From contig CM062816.1 in the NCBI GenBank assembly GCA_031772625.1, positions 635,746,352 to 635,810,351 of the forward strand: a stretch of DNA of 64,000 nt, given 5' to 3'. The notes below the pieces were generated by a model, which made no database searches, was not told the DNA's origin, and saw nothing but the letters and a program-made list of their open reading frames with translations. The DNA is from Pinus tabuliformis (lineage: Eukaryota > Streptophyta > Pinopsida > Pinales > Pinaceae). Every line of letters begins with the position of its first letter. Positions within the stretch are counted from its first letter, which is position 1. Of the stretch, positions 1-11,427 are shown piece by piece. Made by a program: the position numbers and the translations under genes.

Positions 1-3000
1 TTCTTTTTTGCCATGTTTTTTTTTTTTTAATATGCTAATTTGGCTTTACTTTTTTAGGTTGTAAATCTCATGTGAGTTGAAGAATTTTAGTTTGACATTT
101 AGGCATGCATCATAATAACATTTTTTAGTTTTTGTTTGTAACCAAATATTGAGGTTTTGTTTTCTTTTTTTATTTCATTTATATTTAGTTATCTATTTAT
201 TTATTTATTTTGTTGCAAGGTTTGTGTCAGCCTTTGATTAACAAGAACCCAATTTGATGGATGATTTTTAAATGTTCATTGGAATGAGTGAAGCTTAACT
301 ATTTCTGGTGCAATGTGCGAAGTTGACTTAAACTAAGATTTTAAAAGAGCTATGTTTTCAACATTTGGTATAATGAGTCTTTGATTTAGGTATTCAGTTT
401 TTAGGGTTCATTTTACTTATAATATTTAGTCTCAAAATATGTTGAAATTTAGTATATTTTATTGTCATGATATCATGGAAATTCTAAGGTTTTTGATAGT
501 GGTGGTATGTTATATTTAACCATGTTTGAACAATGTCAAAATTTTAATATTTTTCAGAAGGATGATATTTATTTTATGTCCATGGTTGAAAATTGTTAGA
601 ATTTTAAGGTTTTTTTAAGTTATCTTGAAGGCTATTGTCAAAAGTTATTATAACTTTATAGTTTTGACTCATGATATTTTATTTTTGAAGTGATTGCTAA
701 AAAGATATTGGAATTATAACAAAAAAACATTGATCCAAGGTCAACACTTTTTTTTATTTAGGGGTGTTTTTTCATGCTTGTTGCAAAAACAATATAATTC
801 TTAAGGCTTTTGTTAAAAGAAATTTGAACTTTAACCTGAAAAAGTAAAAAATAATTGTTGATGTAGGAGTGAGTTCCATAAACACATTTCATTTGGCTCT
901 TTTCTTTTTTTTTTATTTCACAAAAAAATGATGTAGCTCTAGTTTTGAGTTAAGTTTGTAAATTTGTTTTGTAGGTAACAATTATGCATGCAAAAGATAG
1001 AACATTTATTGTGAATATGAGAGTTTACACATAATATTATGAATTAGTTACAAGTTAAATAATTATCTTTGGCTAATTAAATTAATTAAAATTGTAGAGT
1101 ATGTCTAACATTCCCTTTATAAATTGCATAGATAAATTTCATTATATAAAAATGATACTAATCTAATTCTCACATAATAGAACCATAAATTATTTAAAAT
1201 TAATAGTAGAATAATACATGTATGATATACATACATATAGTTGACTAATCTATTTTCTTAGATCATAATGAATGCATGAGATTATATATAATATAGTCAT
1301 ATTCTAAGACTAGAAAGGGACTCTTAATTTAGCACTAAAAATAAGATTCAAAATAACTAGATTCCTTGAACATATTTAGGAAAAATTGAATATTCGATAT
1401 GGAATACATACATTAAAAACATGATTCCTAACAAAATTTAAATAATTAAAATTCCATAGCAAAAGTGAGTTGAATATTTTTTTTTGCTAAGTGTTATAAA
1501 TTCCTAAAAATTCCTACAGATAATTATGATTAACAAAATCCAATAAAGAAACATGGAATGAATAGAATGAACTTATATATCCTTATTATTAAATCTATTT
1601 GTGAGTTAGGTTAGGACTTTGTTTATGAGTTTTCTTTATTATACTAACTGAGTGGTTACTTTTATGCTTTTATGGGATTATAACAAAGTTTCTATCACAA
1701 CTCCACACTTTACTATCAATTTTTTTCAATAACTATTACTTCTAGTTTTATAGTTTTATGCCTATAATTCGTATGCATAATGTGCTAAGACGGGTTTTAT
1801 AGTGCACCTCTATAGGCTTTTACAAAATTAGAAATTATGCTTTATGTAAACTTTATTATAATCATGTTAATTCTTATACCAATGAGAACTCACCTATGGT
1901 TACACTATATTTATCACTATATGCTTATCATCTTGGCTCCAATACTCGTATAGCTTGAATTGTTATACTTTTTTTTGTTAGAAGGAACATTAGTTGGTTA
2001 TGGCACTATATTTTAAGGTTTGAATCTATGATAACCTTCCTCGCAAAAGTATAGATTTTAAGTATATTTTCAATGCTATTGAAGGGTACTAGGTAACATG
2101 GATGCATGTGACCTCCCCATTGGCATGTAGCTCGCTTTGGGATGTGCACTCATTAATCAAGGGTTGTGATTCAAGTGAGAAAGCCATAAGAGAGTATTAC
2201 TTTAGTTTACCATTCCTGTGTCTCCATTGGGCTTGGTGGCTTGGCTCTAATGCTTTTCTGCAAGGCTTTGTTTCCTACTCCGAGATGGAAATAGATGCCT
2301 TAACCTTACCCTTCTTTTGCCACATCGCGTTTGACCAAAGCTGTGGCCTCAACAAATACTCAGATTTCATTCTTTAATTGAAGCACCCCATATATCATCT
2401 CCACTCTATTCATTACTAGATTCAACTATCCCAATGGTTGTTTCTCTGTTCCTCCATGTTATATTAGTATATATTGTTACTGTTGCTACTGTAGTCCTTG
2501 TGGTTATAATAACTAGATCTCAATTTAACTTTGATTCATCATTCTATCTCTCTTGTCAATTCTAATAATTGTGGTGGTAACTTCTTAAGCAAAAATGCTC
2601 AATTTCTAGGCTATAGCCCTACATACTTATGTGGCCACGTTTTCTCATGGTTTTATTCCTCTTAGGAGAGCTTGTAATTCTTGTTATTTATGTTTCTTTT
2701 GTAATTGTCAAATAGGGATATGCTCGAGCCTTGAAAGTAAAATTCCATGTAATAAAAGTTAATAAAGGAAAAAATAATAATCACGGTTGATGGGACACTT
2801 ATTCCAAGATGAATGATGGGGAAGGCATCCTCGTGTGGGTTTTCATTTAGTTATTAATGGCTAAGTAAATTGGAAAATGCAATGGATAAGGATTTGGAAG
2901 GGAAAAATGGTATTTTGGTGCATTTATTTACTAAAATAATGGAAATTAGGAGAAAAGGGAGGTGAAAGGCCACATGTTGCATGTGATGAGGAAAATGATC

Positions 3001-3446
3001 AAAATAGAGGCCTCGTTCATAAAAAAGTTCATGAGGATTAGTTGGTAACCTTTGGTAAGTTCAGTTTTGGAGCTATCTCATTATTCTTTCTCTCTCTCTT
3101 ATTCTTAGATACATAAATTTTTCTTGGAGCACTCTTCGAGGGTGTGGAATACTTGGATTTTTGGAGCAAGAAGGCAAAGGAACTGCTTGAAAGCACGAGA
3201 GGACATTGAGATGAGCAGCTACACCAATTTTTTCTTTTAGGTACGAAGTCGCACATATATTTTACTCACTCATTTTGTCAGATATGGTATATTCACGGAG
3301 TTTCTTGGTTTTCATCTATCATTGGCATGGAGGATGGTCAGGATTGATAGTGGATTTCCTAGCCTTCCGATTTCCTCAATAGCCATGGTGATTATGGATT
3401 TGTTTTCCTTTTTTTGTTTTGGTTGGTTCTCATGTCTCCTTAGCCT
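1..3446. other. AT-rich intergenic DNA, no gene seen
   Basis: Strongly AT-rich sequence with many short T and A runs and no open frame resembling a known protein. The longest open frame (2102-2377, 91 codons) has no recognisable motif and no homologue I know. I see no LTR ends, tRNA or clear coding bias. A pyrimidine-rich tract around 3085-3107 ending in TTAG resembles a splice acceptor, but nothing downstream looks like an exon. Confidence 0.6.
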
Positions 3447-3705
3447 GGGTTGAGTTATTAGTCCTCAGAGCCTTGGTTTGGAAGACACTTTGGAAGCCCT
3501 ATAAGAGTTTGGGTTGATTTACTAGTCCTCAAAGCCTTTATTGGAAAAACACTCTTGAAGCCCTTGGTTTGTTGAGTTATTATTCCTCGAAGCCGGGGTT
3601 GGAAAAATTATCTCAAAGCCTAGTAAAAGTCCTGGGTTGAGTTACTTGTACTTGAATCCTTGGTTGGAAAACACATTGGAAGCCCTAGAGGGCTTGGATA
3701 GAGAC
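3447..3705. repeat. Tandem repeat, about 64 bp unit, four diverged copies
   Basis: Four successive units begin GGGTTGAGTT or a close variant (near 3447, 3511, 3571 and 3637). Each contains the ordered blocks TCCTC, AGCC, TTGGAAAAC/AGACAC and GAAGCCCT. The first unit counts to 64 bp; later units vary by a few bases. The copies differ at many positions, so the array is old. No gene function is implied. Confidence 0.75.
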
Positions 3706-4235
3706 CAATCTAATGATGGTTTTGTGATGTCCGATCATGGGATGGAATCATTGTTTGATGGGTTGAGGTTGATGGCTTTCGAAGCCCTAGATGGTTTTGG
3801 ATTAATGTATTCTATGAGATCCCACATTCATGTTTTGAATATGGCATGGCGGTGAATGGTTGAAGAGAGACTTGGCTCAACCATTCTATGGTCAGGTGGA
3901 ATGTGAAAGACCCATCACATGTTTGTATTTTTCATCATTAATAAGAGCTTATTTCTCCTTGTATTTATATGAGTATTACATTGGTTTGTGTGTGGTTTAT
4001 ATCGTTGTGATTTCATTGGTATTTTTTTTTGCTATTATGCTCATTATGTACGTGTTTTATGACAACAATTATGTATGGATCTCATCATATTTTTAATTGT
4101 AAATGAATTATCAATGTATCTATGACCTAATGGATGAAATGGAAGTTCAAGTGTTGACTCATCAATGCTTCTTAGCGATTCTCATCTATGCATGAGAGCC
4201 TTATGCTCAACTATGTTATTTATACCTTTAGATTA
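3706..4235. other. Unassigned AT-rich sequence
   Basis: No gene is recognisable. Small open frames at 3637-3855 and 3860-4096 start in or beside the tandem repeat and match nothing I know. A TGTGAAAGACCC string near 3903 could be an LTR start of element A, whose LTR end lies at about 6477, but I cannot confirm it. Confidence 0.4.
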
Positions 4236-4243
4236 CATATTTG
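4236..4243. repeat. Left 8 bp target-site duplication of the hAT-like element
   Basis: CATATTTG, identical to 5961-5968 on the other side of the element. Confidence 0.6.
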
Positions 4244-4365
4244 TTCTGTTGAACAGGTACCCACACCCGGGGGTGGGGTTCTCAAACCCGTCCCGGGTTC
4301 CCGCACCCAAGTACCGGACTCAGGTACGGGTTCTTCCCAGATGAACCCAGAAGAACTGGGTTCTT

Positions 4366-4485
4366 CAAAAAAAAATTGGGTTCTTTTCCTTTAACAGGTT
4401 CTTGGGTTCTTGGGTTCTTCGAGTGCTTGGGCTCTTGGGTTCCTCGGCTTGGGTTCTTTGGGTTCTTCAGGTTCTTTGGGTTCTT
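4366..4485. repeat. GGGTTCTT minisatellite
   Basis: Irregular tandem copies of GGGTTCTT/CTTGGGTTC, about a dozen. It lies just inside the left end of the hAT-like element and produces a spurious minus-strand Asn-Pro-Lys repeat frame. Confidence 0.8.
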
Positions 4486-4601
4486 CATAAAAAAAACTAC
4501 TAAAAATTTAATTTTCAAATAATTTTTTTTTATTGAAATTTAAAAAAAAACTTATAACAAAAGGTAAAACTTATAACAAAACCTAAAATAGCCTAAATCA
4601 A

Positions 4602-4752
4602 TTCTTGTAAATCAATTTGGAATGAAACATTCTTCCATGGTCCTTACCATCAAAACCTGTGTTGCACGGGTACCCGCACCCGGTTTTTTAAGTTTTTTAA
4701 AAGACTTGTTTTTTAAGAATTCTTGTAAATCAATTTGGAATGAAACATTCAT
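4602..4752. repeat. 34 bp direct repeat flanking an internal transposon-end motif
   Basis: The block beginning AATTCTTGTAAATCAATT and ending GAAACATTC occurs at about 4602-4634 and again at about 4720-4752. Between the copies lies a hAT-end-like GGGTACCCGCACCCGG motif and T-rich DNA. It could be a local duplication or the trace of a second insertion. Confidence 0.7.
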
Positions 4753-5960
4753 TCCCGAGCCAAATAACCATCAAATTATAAACTGTAAATGCACTCATAC
4801 AGGTTCAGACATCTTCGGTCAAATAGAAAGTAGGATTGAGACCAACCAGAAGTTGTAATCAGCTGACGCTGTTAAATGGCGAAGGGCTATTTTGGACAAT
4901 GGCTAAATTAAGTATTAAAATCTGCCAATTTCTCACAACATTCTAATAACATCATGTTAAGATTAAAACTAGGAAAATATGCCTAAATCATATATGGTCT
5001 CTACAGTCTTGTACACCAAGTAATCTCTAAAAGTTGTGAAGATGTTGTATGTTTAGATAATTAATATTCAGGCAGAGCTTCGCACTCAAAGACAAACTAT
5101 CCCTCAAGCCATTAGATGGCTGCTGTGCATTTTATTGGGAAACAAAGACTGATAAGCGTGCTTTGTGGAAGGGTAAGGCTTCCACTGTTTTTGGGATTGC
5201 TTTACCACAGAGCACATCATGCATGGGGTAGGTGGATGATTAGAAATTAAGAAAATTCTAGACCACTATCAGGTTGAGAAGAATATCCTATGAAAAAATT
5301 GTGTTTTTATATGGGAGAGACTAAACATTCAAAGCAAAGTTACAGGCTCAAGCCCCAGCCAGAATGATAAATTTCAATAAGGAGAGAAGTTGTCTTGAAA
5401 TTAGAGCAGGAGGCAGAAATGCTAACACTCCTTGGCTGTGTAGGAGGAAGGGTCTGTACGACCACAGCCAGATTCATTGATAGGCATCCTTGCAAATGGA
5501 CCTAACTTGCATAGTTATTTTAAAGCCTGTGTGTGACAAAATCTGTCCCAAGTTTCACCAAAATAGCTGAGTCTAGCATTTATCTTAGTATGTATTTTGA
5601 ATTTTTAGTTTTAGTAGTAGCCTTGAGCTCTCTCACATAGCTATCACAGTGTCATGGTTAGATGAAAAAGATTCAAAAGAACAGTTTTTTGGTGATAAAT
5701 TTTGAAATTTCAATGTCAACGTTGACTGTTCAATGATGTGCATGTTTAATGATTATCATTAAAGTTTTCTTGTTTAAAGTTGAAAAAATATACAAATTGA
5801 AATTTCATATATATTATTAATTAAAAATTTATAATTTATAAAATATAATTATTAAAATTTAATATTATTATATTACCCGACGAACCCACACACACTATTT
5901 CCAAAAATGTCGTCCCTGTCCCCGTCCTCGTCCCCGCACCCACGTTTCCTGGCAACATAG

Positions 5961-5968
5961 CATATTTG
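5961..5968. repeat. Right 8 bp target-site duplication of the hAT-like element
   Basis: CATATTTG, identical to 4236-4243. Confidence 0.6.
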
Positions 5969-6470
5969 TGATATGCTTGACAAAATTCCTGTCATGGATA
6001 GTAGGGTTCTAGTCAAGGTATCCTTCAAGTGATTACCTCTATAGTGTCATTTCCATGTTATATTATTGTTCTGAAGAGGTGATTCAATTCTAGGCAATGA
6101 CCTGGACTACATGCCTCAAAAAGTGGCTCAAATCCTTGGGATGCTCACATAACACTATGCAAAAGAGTCCCTAGACACTTGTTGTAAGGACTGTGAGAGT
6201 GTCCAAATTTCTCTCGACCCTCACATGCCTATGGCATGAAAGTGTCTAGCGGTCAAGTAGTCCAAAATCTTAGTGGAACCGAGGGGCTAGTTGGCAAAAA
6301 TGATAGATTGGTTCCTGAGGGCCCTAATTCTAATGTTGAATCTTTGTATGGTGTGTTTCCATCAGTTCCACTTTCTTAAGGTGACTTAGGTGGTTGACTC
6401 ATATCATAATGGCCTCTCGTCACATGTTTACCCTCGCTGGCCTATTGCTTAGGTAGATGTGGGAGGAGGG
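5969..6470. other. Probable LTR remnant of element A
   Basis: Non-coding sequence leading to GGGTGTTACA (6468-6477), a typical gypsy LTR terminus just before a primer-binding-site-like motif. Its start cannot be fixed. If it begins near 3903, the hAT-like element sits inside it. Confidence 0.35.
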
Positions 6471-6480
6471 TGTTACAAAG

Positions 6481-6492
6481 TGGCATAAGAGG
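6481..6492 (+). promoter_or_regulatory. Degenerate primer-binding site of element A
   Basis: TGGCATAAGAGG differs at three of twelve positions from TGGTATCAGAGC, the usual complement of initiator tRNA-Met in plant LTR elements. It lies a few bases after the LTR-like terminus TGTTACA, the expected spacing. Confidence 0.45.
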
Positions 6493-7589
6493 ATGGTTCA
6501 CCCCTCAGACTTGATGGGATGTGCATTGGCCATGCATGCATGTGAGTTGCATGTGTGTCTCTTACACTTACATTCCATGTGCTTGTTGCATTTGGATAAT
6601 GTTGATCAAGGTTGTAGTGATGTGGCCATGTGGAATTTGATGTTTTTATTGTGGAGTGCATCGTTGTGAGTGTATGACTCGTTACATGTTGTTATATATC
6701 CTGTACATGTATCATTTTGTATGTTTGGTTACATTGTTGTATTCTTGGTTGCATGTATCATTCTTGTAATCTTGGTTTCAAGTATTGTTCATTTATTCTT
6801 GATTACATGTGTTCATCCATGTGTGTGGTTGGTTACACATTGTTTATGCATGTTAATGTTTTCATGTGGTCAATTGTACAGTGATCTAATGGTTGTTTTC
6901 TTGCATGAGGTCATGGTATGTGTTGTTCATAAGGTCAAGCACTGATGACTAGATCCTAGCGAGAATGATGGTTGCATGGTTATATGCTTATGTGTTATGT
7001 TTCTATATGTTGTCATGGTTATGTTATACACGTATCACATTGATTTTTTAATCTTGTAGACCATGTATCCTCCCTAAGCTATACTAAGGTACATTAGTTT
7101 ATATTGATTTGATTTAGATGACATGATAGACCGTGTAGAAAGAAATATCAAATAGCTAGCAAGATGGTAGACTACAAAGACTCTCCCTATGAATCATAAG
7201 AGCAGTATGGAATTGAGAAATCTTCTAATTTGGTAGTTACAATGATAATATTAAAGGAAGAAACAAGGAGTTGTAAGGTAGAAAATGATAGAATCATGTA
7301 GACATGGGAGAAGCTAGCAGAGGTAAATGTAGTGATACTTCAGAGCCTATCAAATTTGGAGCGACATGGACCACTTCAGATCAGCCATGAGTAGGAGGAC
7401 AAAACCAATGGGGCATATGGTAGTAGGTTGCATGGTGGTCATAGGTCAGATAGTGATGACATGGTGAGAGATGACAGATTGTTGGACACTCTAGATCAGA
7501 GAAGGGATAGACATAAGTACCATTCTAGTTCTGGTTCTCAAAGACATGGTGATTGATATTGTTATCATCCTTATAGGAGGACTGATAGG
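6493..7589 (+). other. Leader and decayed gag N-terminal region of element A
   Basis: No intact frame. 6660-6860 holds a loose repetition of TTGGTTACATGT-like words. From about 7110 the base composition becomes coding-like and short fragments in several frames read as charged, Arg/Asp-rich peptide, consistent with a gag N-terminus broken by stops. Confidence 0.4.
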
Positions 7590-8350
7590 GGATACTTTCA
7601 AAATGAGTTTAAGAAAGAAAATCCACCTAATTTTGATGGAGATATGAATAAATCATAGAATGCAGAGGCATGGTTTCTAGGTGTGAAGAAGTTCTTTAGG
7701 TTGCATGATTATTTGGAGAATATGAAATCCAGAGTAGCTACATTTAGCCTCAAAGGGAAAGCAAACATTTGGTGGAAATATTTGAAGAATGTCAGAGGTA
7801 CACATGAGGAAGGCTTGACTTAGAGTGAGTTTGAGTGGTTATTCAAGATGAAGTACCTATCAAAGATATACTTTGACAATAGGGCAAAGGAATTTTATGA
7901 AATAAATATGGGATCGATGATAAACAATGAGTACACTAGTAGGTTCTTGGAGTTACTTAGGTATGTCCCTTACCTGAAGGAGGAGAAGGTGAAGATTTAG
8001 AGATTTGCTAGTGGGTTACCAATGGCATTCAAATACAGGATTCAGTTCAATGAGCCTATATCATCGGAGGAGGACATCTGAAATCTAAAGCATTGCTATG
8101 AACAATCAAAGTTCAGATATGAGACTAAGCCACACTCGAAAGGAAATGTAAAGAATAAATGAAAATGGGACAAGAAGTGAGTAAGACCACATGATTTAGG
8201 TAATAAGGAGAATGTTGCATGACCTAGGAGGTTCAATGCATCTAACATAGGATAGAGAAATTGATCTGAGGAGAAGGACAAGGATGTAGACTCGAAGCCT
8301 ATAGAGTGTTGGACTTGTGGAGAATATCATCAGAGGAGAGATTTTGTGTA
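7590..8350 (+). pseudogene. Ty3/gypsy gag remnant (element A)
   Basis: Gag builds the particle that packages the element RNA. Here the capsid-like core can be followed by switching past stops: a PPNFDG block near 7625, an AEAWFL helix, a WWKYLKN motif near 7770, FYEINMGSM and a Y(V)PYLKEEKVK block near 7960-7995, in the order typical of chromovirus-like gags. A zinc-knuckle remnant at about 8307-8345 reads C-W-T-C-G-E-Y-H and then lacks the last cysteine. Several in-frame stops (for example near 7655, 7820 and 8000) show it is dead. It continues into the protease at 8390. Confidence 0.8.
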
Positions 8351-8389
8351 GAACTAGGGTTCTAGGCTTGAGATATATAATGTAGGGGA

Positions 8390-9197
8390 CACATTGATTG
8401 TTGGGGATATTGGTCAGATCATTCCTCATATGCATGCAACATTGGATAAAAAACAAAAAGATGATCACGCATCTATCATTGAGATGGACGTTAAGCTTTA
8501 TGATCAAGTTATTTATATTTTTATTGACCCTCGATCTAATTATAGCTATGTTAATTATCACTTGGTGGATAAGTGTGGTTTAAGTAAGGAATTGCATGCA
8601 AAATATTTTTTAGTGCAGTTGACTACAGGTACAAATAAGCGACTTCATTATTGGGTAAGAGCTTGTGAATTTGACTTGAATGGTATGCCTACTGCAACAC
8701 ATTTGAATTTATTGCCTTTGCGATGATACAATACGTTGTTATGCATGGATTGGTTGTACCTTGATAGAACCAAGATGAATTGTTATGACAAAGCTATTGA
8801 GTGCTTGTATTACAATGGAGAACCAAGAGTCTTACAGGGTAAGAAGCAAGCCACGTCAATTAGGAAGGTAAAAACTATACAAGCAAAGTGTAGCAAAAAA
8901 AAATGGTGTGTATTATTTCCAGCACACATTCCTATTGACAAGGGTAAGGAAGTGAGTATGCAGATGATTTGAGCAGGTACCTAGTTTTAGAGAATTTCAA
9001 GGATGTATTTCATGAGGACATTTCAGATTTCTCACCTTAGAGGGAGGTATAATTTTCAATTGAGTTGGTGTCAGGGGCAGCTCCAGCATCAAAAGCACCC
9101 TATAGGATGAGCAAACCTAACTTGGCAGAGCTGAAGCTAGAGTTGAAGGAAATGTTGGACTAGGGATACATTAGGCCAAGTGTATCACCATGGGGTG
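8390..9197 (+). pseudogene. Ty3/gypsy protease and RT N-terminus (element A, 5' part)
   Basis: Residues from 8484 read as a retroviral-type aspartic protease (VKLYDQVIYIFIDPRSNYSYV), but the catalytic Asp-Ser-Gly is now Asp-Pro-Arg. The WLYLDRTKMNC block near 8743 is the usual segment after the protease. From about 8985 the linker to reverse transcriptase appears (FKDVF, then a GYIRPS.SPWG motif near 9160-9195). The frame stops abruptly at 9197 where element B is inserted; the next codons of RT are found 26.8 kb away at 36001. Multiple stops are present. Confidence 0.85.
9193..9197. repeat. Left target-site duplication of element B
   Basis: GGGTG, repeated at 35996-36000. It falls inside the conserved Trp-Gly-Ala-Pro region of element A reverse transcriptase. 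Confidence 0.88.
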
Positions 9198-11277
9198 TGT
9201 TGTATTCATGGCTCACTCAGTGTCTTGATGAGGGTTAGAGGTCTAGGATGCATGATAGGAGGGAAGAAAATGCCAGTTTATGAGCCATGGAAGTCACCTG
9301 ACCTTGCTGGGACCTTCCCCCATTGTAGAGTGCTTGGAAAGATCTCTCCATTGGAATAAAGAGATCGGGAAAAGGGTTCCTCAATCCAAAGATACACAAA
9401 ATTGAACTATCCCTTTGAAAAAGACCTGAAAGCATGAGAATGGCTAAGTGTTCCAAAAAAATCATAATTGTGCCTTGAGGAATTATCTCATGGAAAAAAG
9501 CCACAAAATTAATCGATCGGTGGGACCGAGAGACATAAATATCAGCATCGTCGAATCACAACATTAATTCATATCACTATCAGTGAAGTAAAAGGGATCC
9601 TTCCTTAAGAGTTATTGGCGAGTGCTAGTGTCGATTTCAATTTACGAGATTTTCCCCAGACGCGATAAAATATCACAATTTGGTTAATAAGAGCCCCGCA
9701 TCCAAATGATCGACGATATCGCAATCCCACATATCGTTGTTCCAAAGAGCTCCCGCTTAGGGATTATCACCAATGTTGCAACACCATAGGAGGGCCCGGA
9801 TGTGATAAGTTATAAACGGTGATCTATACAAATTTCAGGTCCGGGAAATCGGTTGATAAGAGGATTATTCTGATATCAAGAAAATCCCCCCAAGCATTTA
9901 TTTGAAATCTAAAGCACTTTATAGATGATCCCTTGCTCTTCGCCTGTGGTCCTATGTAAAAATCCATAAAAAGGGATATTAAATGGAAACCCTAAGACTT
10001 AAATAAGAAATCCTCACTGATTCACCTATTTTAAATGAATCAATCTTGCACCATAATGCAATGGTAAACATTGAAACGAGCTTTGATGGATTGAAAGGTC
10101 GAGAGCTAGGTAGTATAATGGAGGTATGGGGGTCACTCAGAAAAAGACTTGGCTTGTAGCACACCTCCTTAGGTCGATGCCATATGCATTCAAAGTAGAG
10201 TTGATAGAAGTCAGTCGACGCAGCAGTAAACTACCTCAACAACAAAAAGAACCATGAAAATATCAGGGATGTGGCTCCACCCAAGGCCTCCACTGAATCA
10301 ACAAGGGACACCTCCTCCTTCTCACTGGGATCCTTCTCTCTATTCATTTACTCCAAAATTTCCAGATCATGTTTAAGAGTTTGAAGATGCAACAAAGCTT
10401 AAATGACACCCTTCCTTGGCTGAGAGGGAAATCTGATATGACAACAGAAGCCCTAGGCCCATGAATTCTCCTGTAATAATCATTAATGTCTTTGTCATCC
10501 CCTTATTATAAATAGGGGGTATTGATATTGTAAAAGGGTTCGAAAATCAAGAGAGAAAAGGGGGCAATTCTGTACCTCTCATGATAGTTTATAGATCTTC
10601 AGAGTACCACAGATTGGCGTTGATTCCTGCTTCTGAACTTTGCAACTTTTCTGTCCTGTAAAAATACTTATCTATTTGTTCCTGAGTCCTCCTATTCATG
10701 CATCCATAAGTATTGTAATGTCTTTAAATTTTCCTGTAGATTCATTCGTATTTCTTTAAATGCACATGTCTGTGTGAGGGTTCTAAATTACATTTGCATC
10801 ACTATATGATATGAAGTCATCTTCGTTCTATTGTCTGTTCAACACTCCTTTTTACACAAAAAGTAGATCAAATTTATGGTTCCAGGTTCATGTTATGTGT
10901 ATGAATTTCTTGGTGTTGTAAGCTCTATATTTCGAGTTACTTTCCTCACTTTTTTGTTGTCATTTACTTCAAATCATTTTGACTAAATTGGGAAGTTCTG
11001 AAGGGAAATGCCTCCTCTTTCTTGTTTTATTTCTAAAATATATTTATGTTTATCAAGGTTCATATCATTGACTTAGATCCTTGGGAAGAAGAACCACTCT
11101 CTCGTGTTCATGTTTGAACAAATAGGTGATGTCTCTTACTATTGAGAAAGTCATTTGAGGCACACTAATCTCGATGAGTGTGGGCACTAGTCTTGTCAGT
11201 AATCTGAGGTTGTCTCTAGGGGGCTTTCTCTATAATATGCTGCATTGGTCCTACACATGAAAGTTTTAGCCACAACA
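9198..11277 (+). repeat. 5' LTR of element B
   Basis: Starts TGTTGTATTC and ends GCCACAACA. It is homologous over nearly its full length to 33901-35995 (shared blocks include TGATGAGGGTTA, AGTATAATGGAGGTATG and the region around the TATA box). About 2080 bp. Divergence between the two copies is obvious to the eye, with many substitutions and small indels, so the insertion is old. Small open frames on the minus strand inside it are not conserved in the other LTR. Confidence 0.9.
10507..10514 (+). promoter_or_regulatory. Probable TATA box in 5' LTR of B
   Basis: TATAAATA within CTTATTATAAATAGGG, conserved in the 3' LTR at 35226-35233. It is the best candidate core promoter for the element transcript. 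Confidence 0.6.
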
Positions 11278-11282
11278 TCTTG

Positions 11283-11300
11283 TGGTGTCGTTGTTGGGGA
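11283..11300 (+). promoter_or_regulatory. Primer-binding site of element B (tRNA-Asp type)
   Basis: TGGTGTCGTTGTTGGGGA lies five bases after the LTR end. It equals the Athila/Tat site TGGCGCCGTTGCCGGGGA except for C-to-T changes, the pattern expected from deamination of methylated cytosines. Confidence 0.85.
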
Positions 11301-11427
11301 CTTATTCAAGGATTTAACCCCTCAGATACGATAAGTTAAAAATTTTGTACATAGTTGAATAGAGATGTTTTGTTTGCATTCACTTCTCATTGGTGACTAT
11401 AATGGAATTTACTCATTATTCATCATC

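Larger units (their letters stand above)
4244..5960. mobile_element. Non-autonomous hAT-like DNA transposon remnant
   Basis: The stretch is bracketed by an exact 8 bp direct repeat, CATATTTG, at 4236-4243 and 5961-5968, the duplication length made by hAT transposases. The ends are imperfect inverted repeats: the left reads TTCTGTTGAACAGG and the reverse complement of the right reads CTATGTTGCCAGG. Both run into G/C-rich CCCGCACCC-type sequence unlike the AT-rich surroundings. No transposase domain can be read in the 1.7 kb interior, so it is non-autonomous or gutted. A third copy of the end motif (GTTGCACGGGTACCCGCACC, near 4661) lies inside, suggesting a compound or re-invaded element. Only the size of the duplication and the end similarity support the hAT label. 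Confidence 0.6.

Noticed and set aside
2102-2377. 91-codon open frame
   Set aside because: No recognised motif, AT-rich surroundings and no conserved partner in the window.
4282-4518. Minus-strand Asn-Pro-Lys repeat protein
   Set aside because: Direct translation of the GGGTTCTT minisatellite; no other coding evidence.
9235-9504. Minus-strand 89-codon frame in the B LTR
   Set aside because: Not conserved in the other LTR of B and without any motif.
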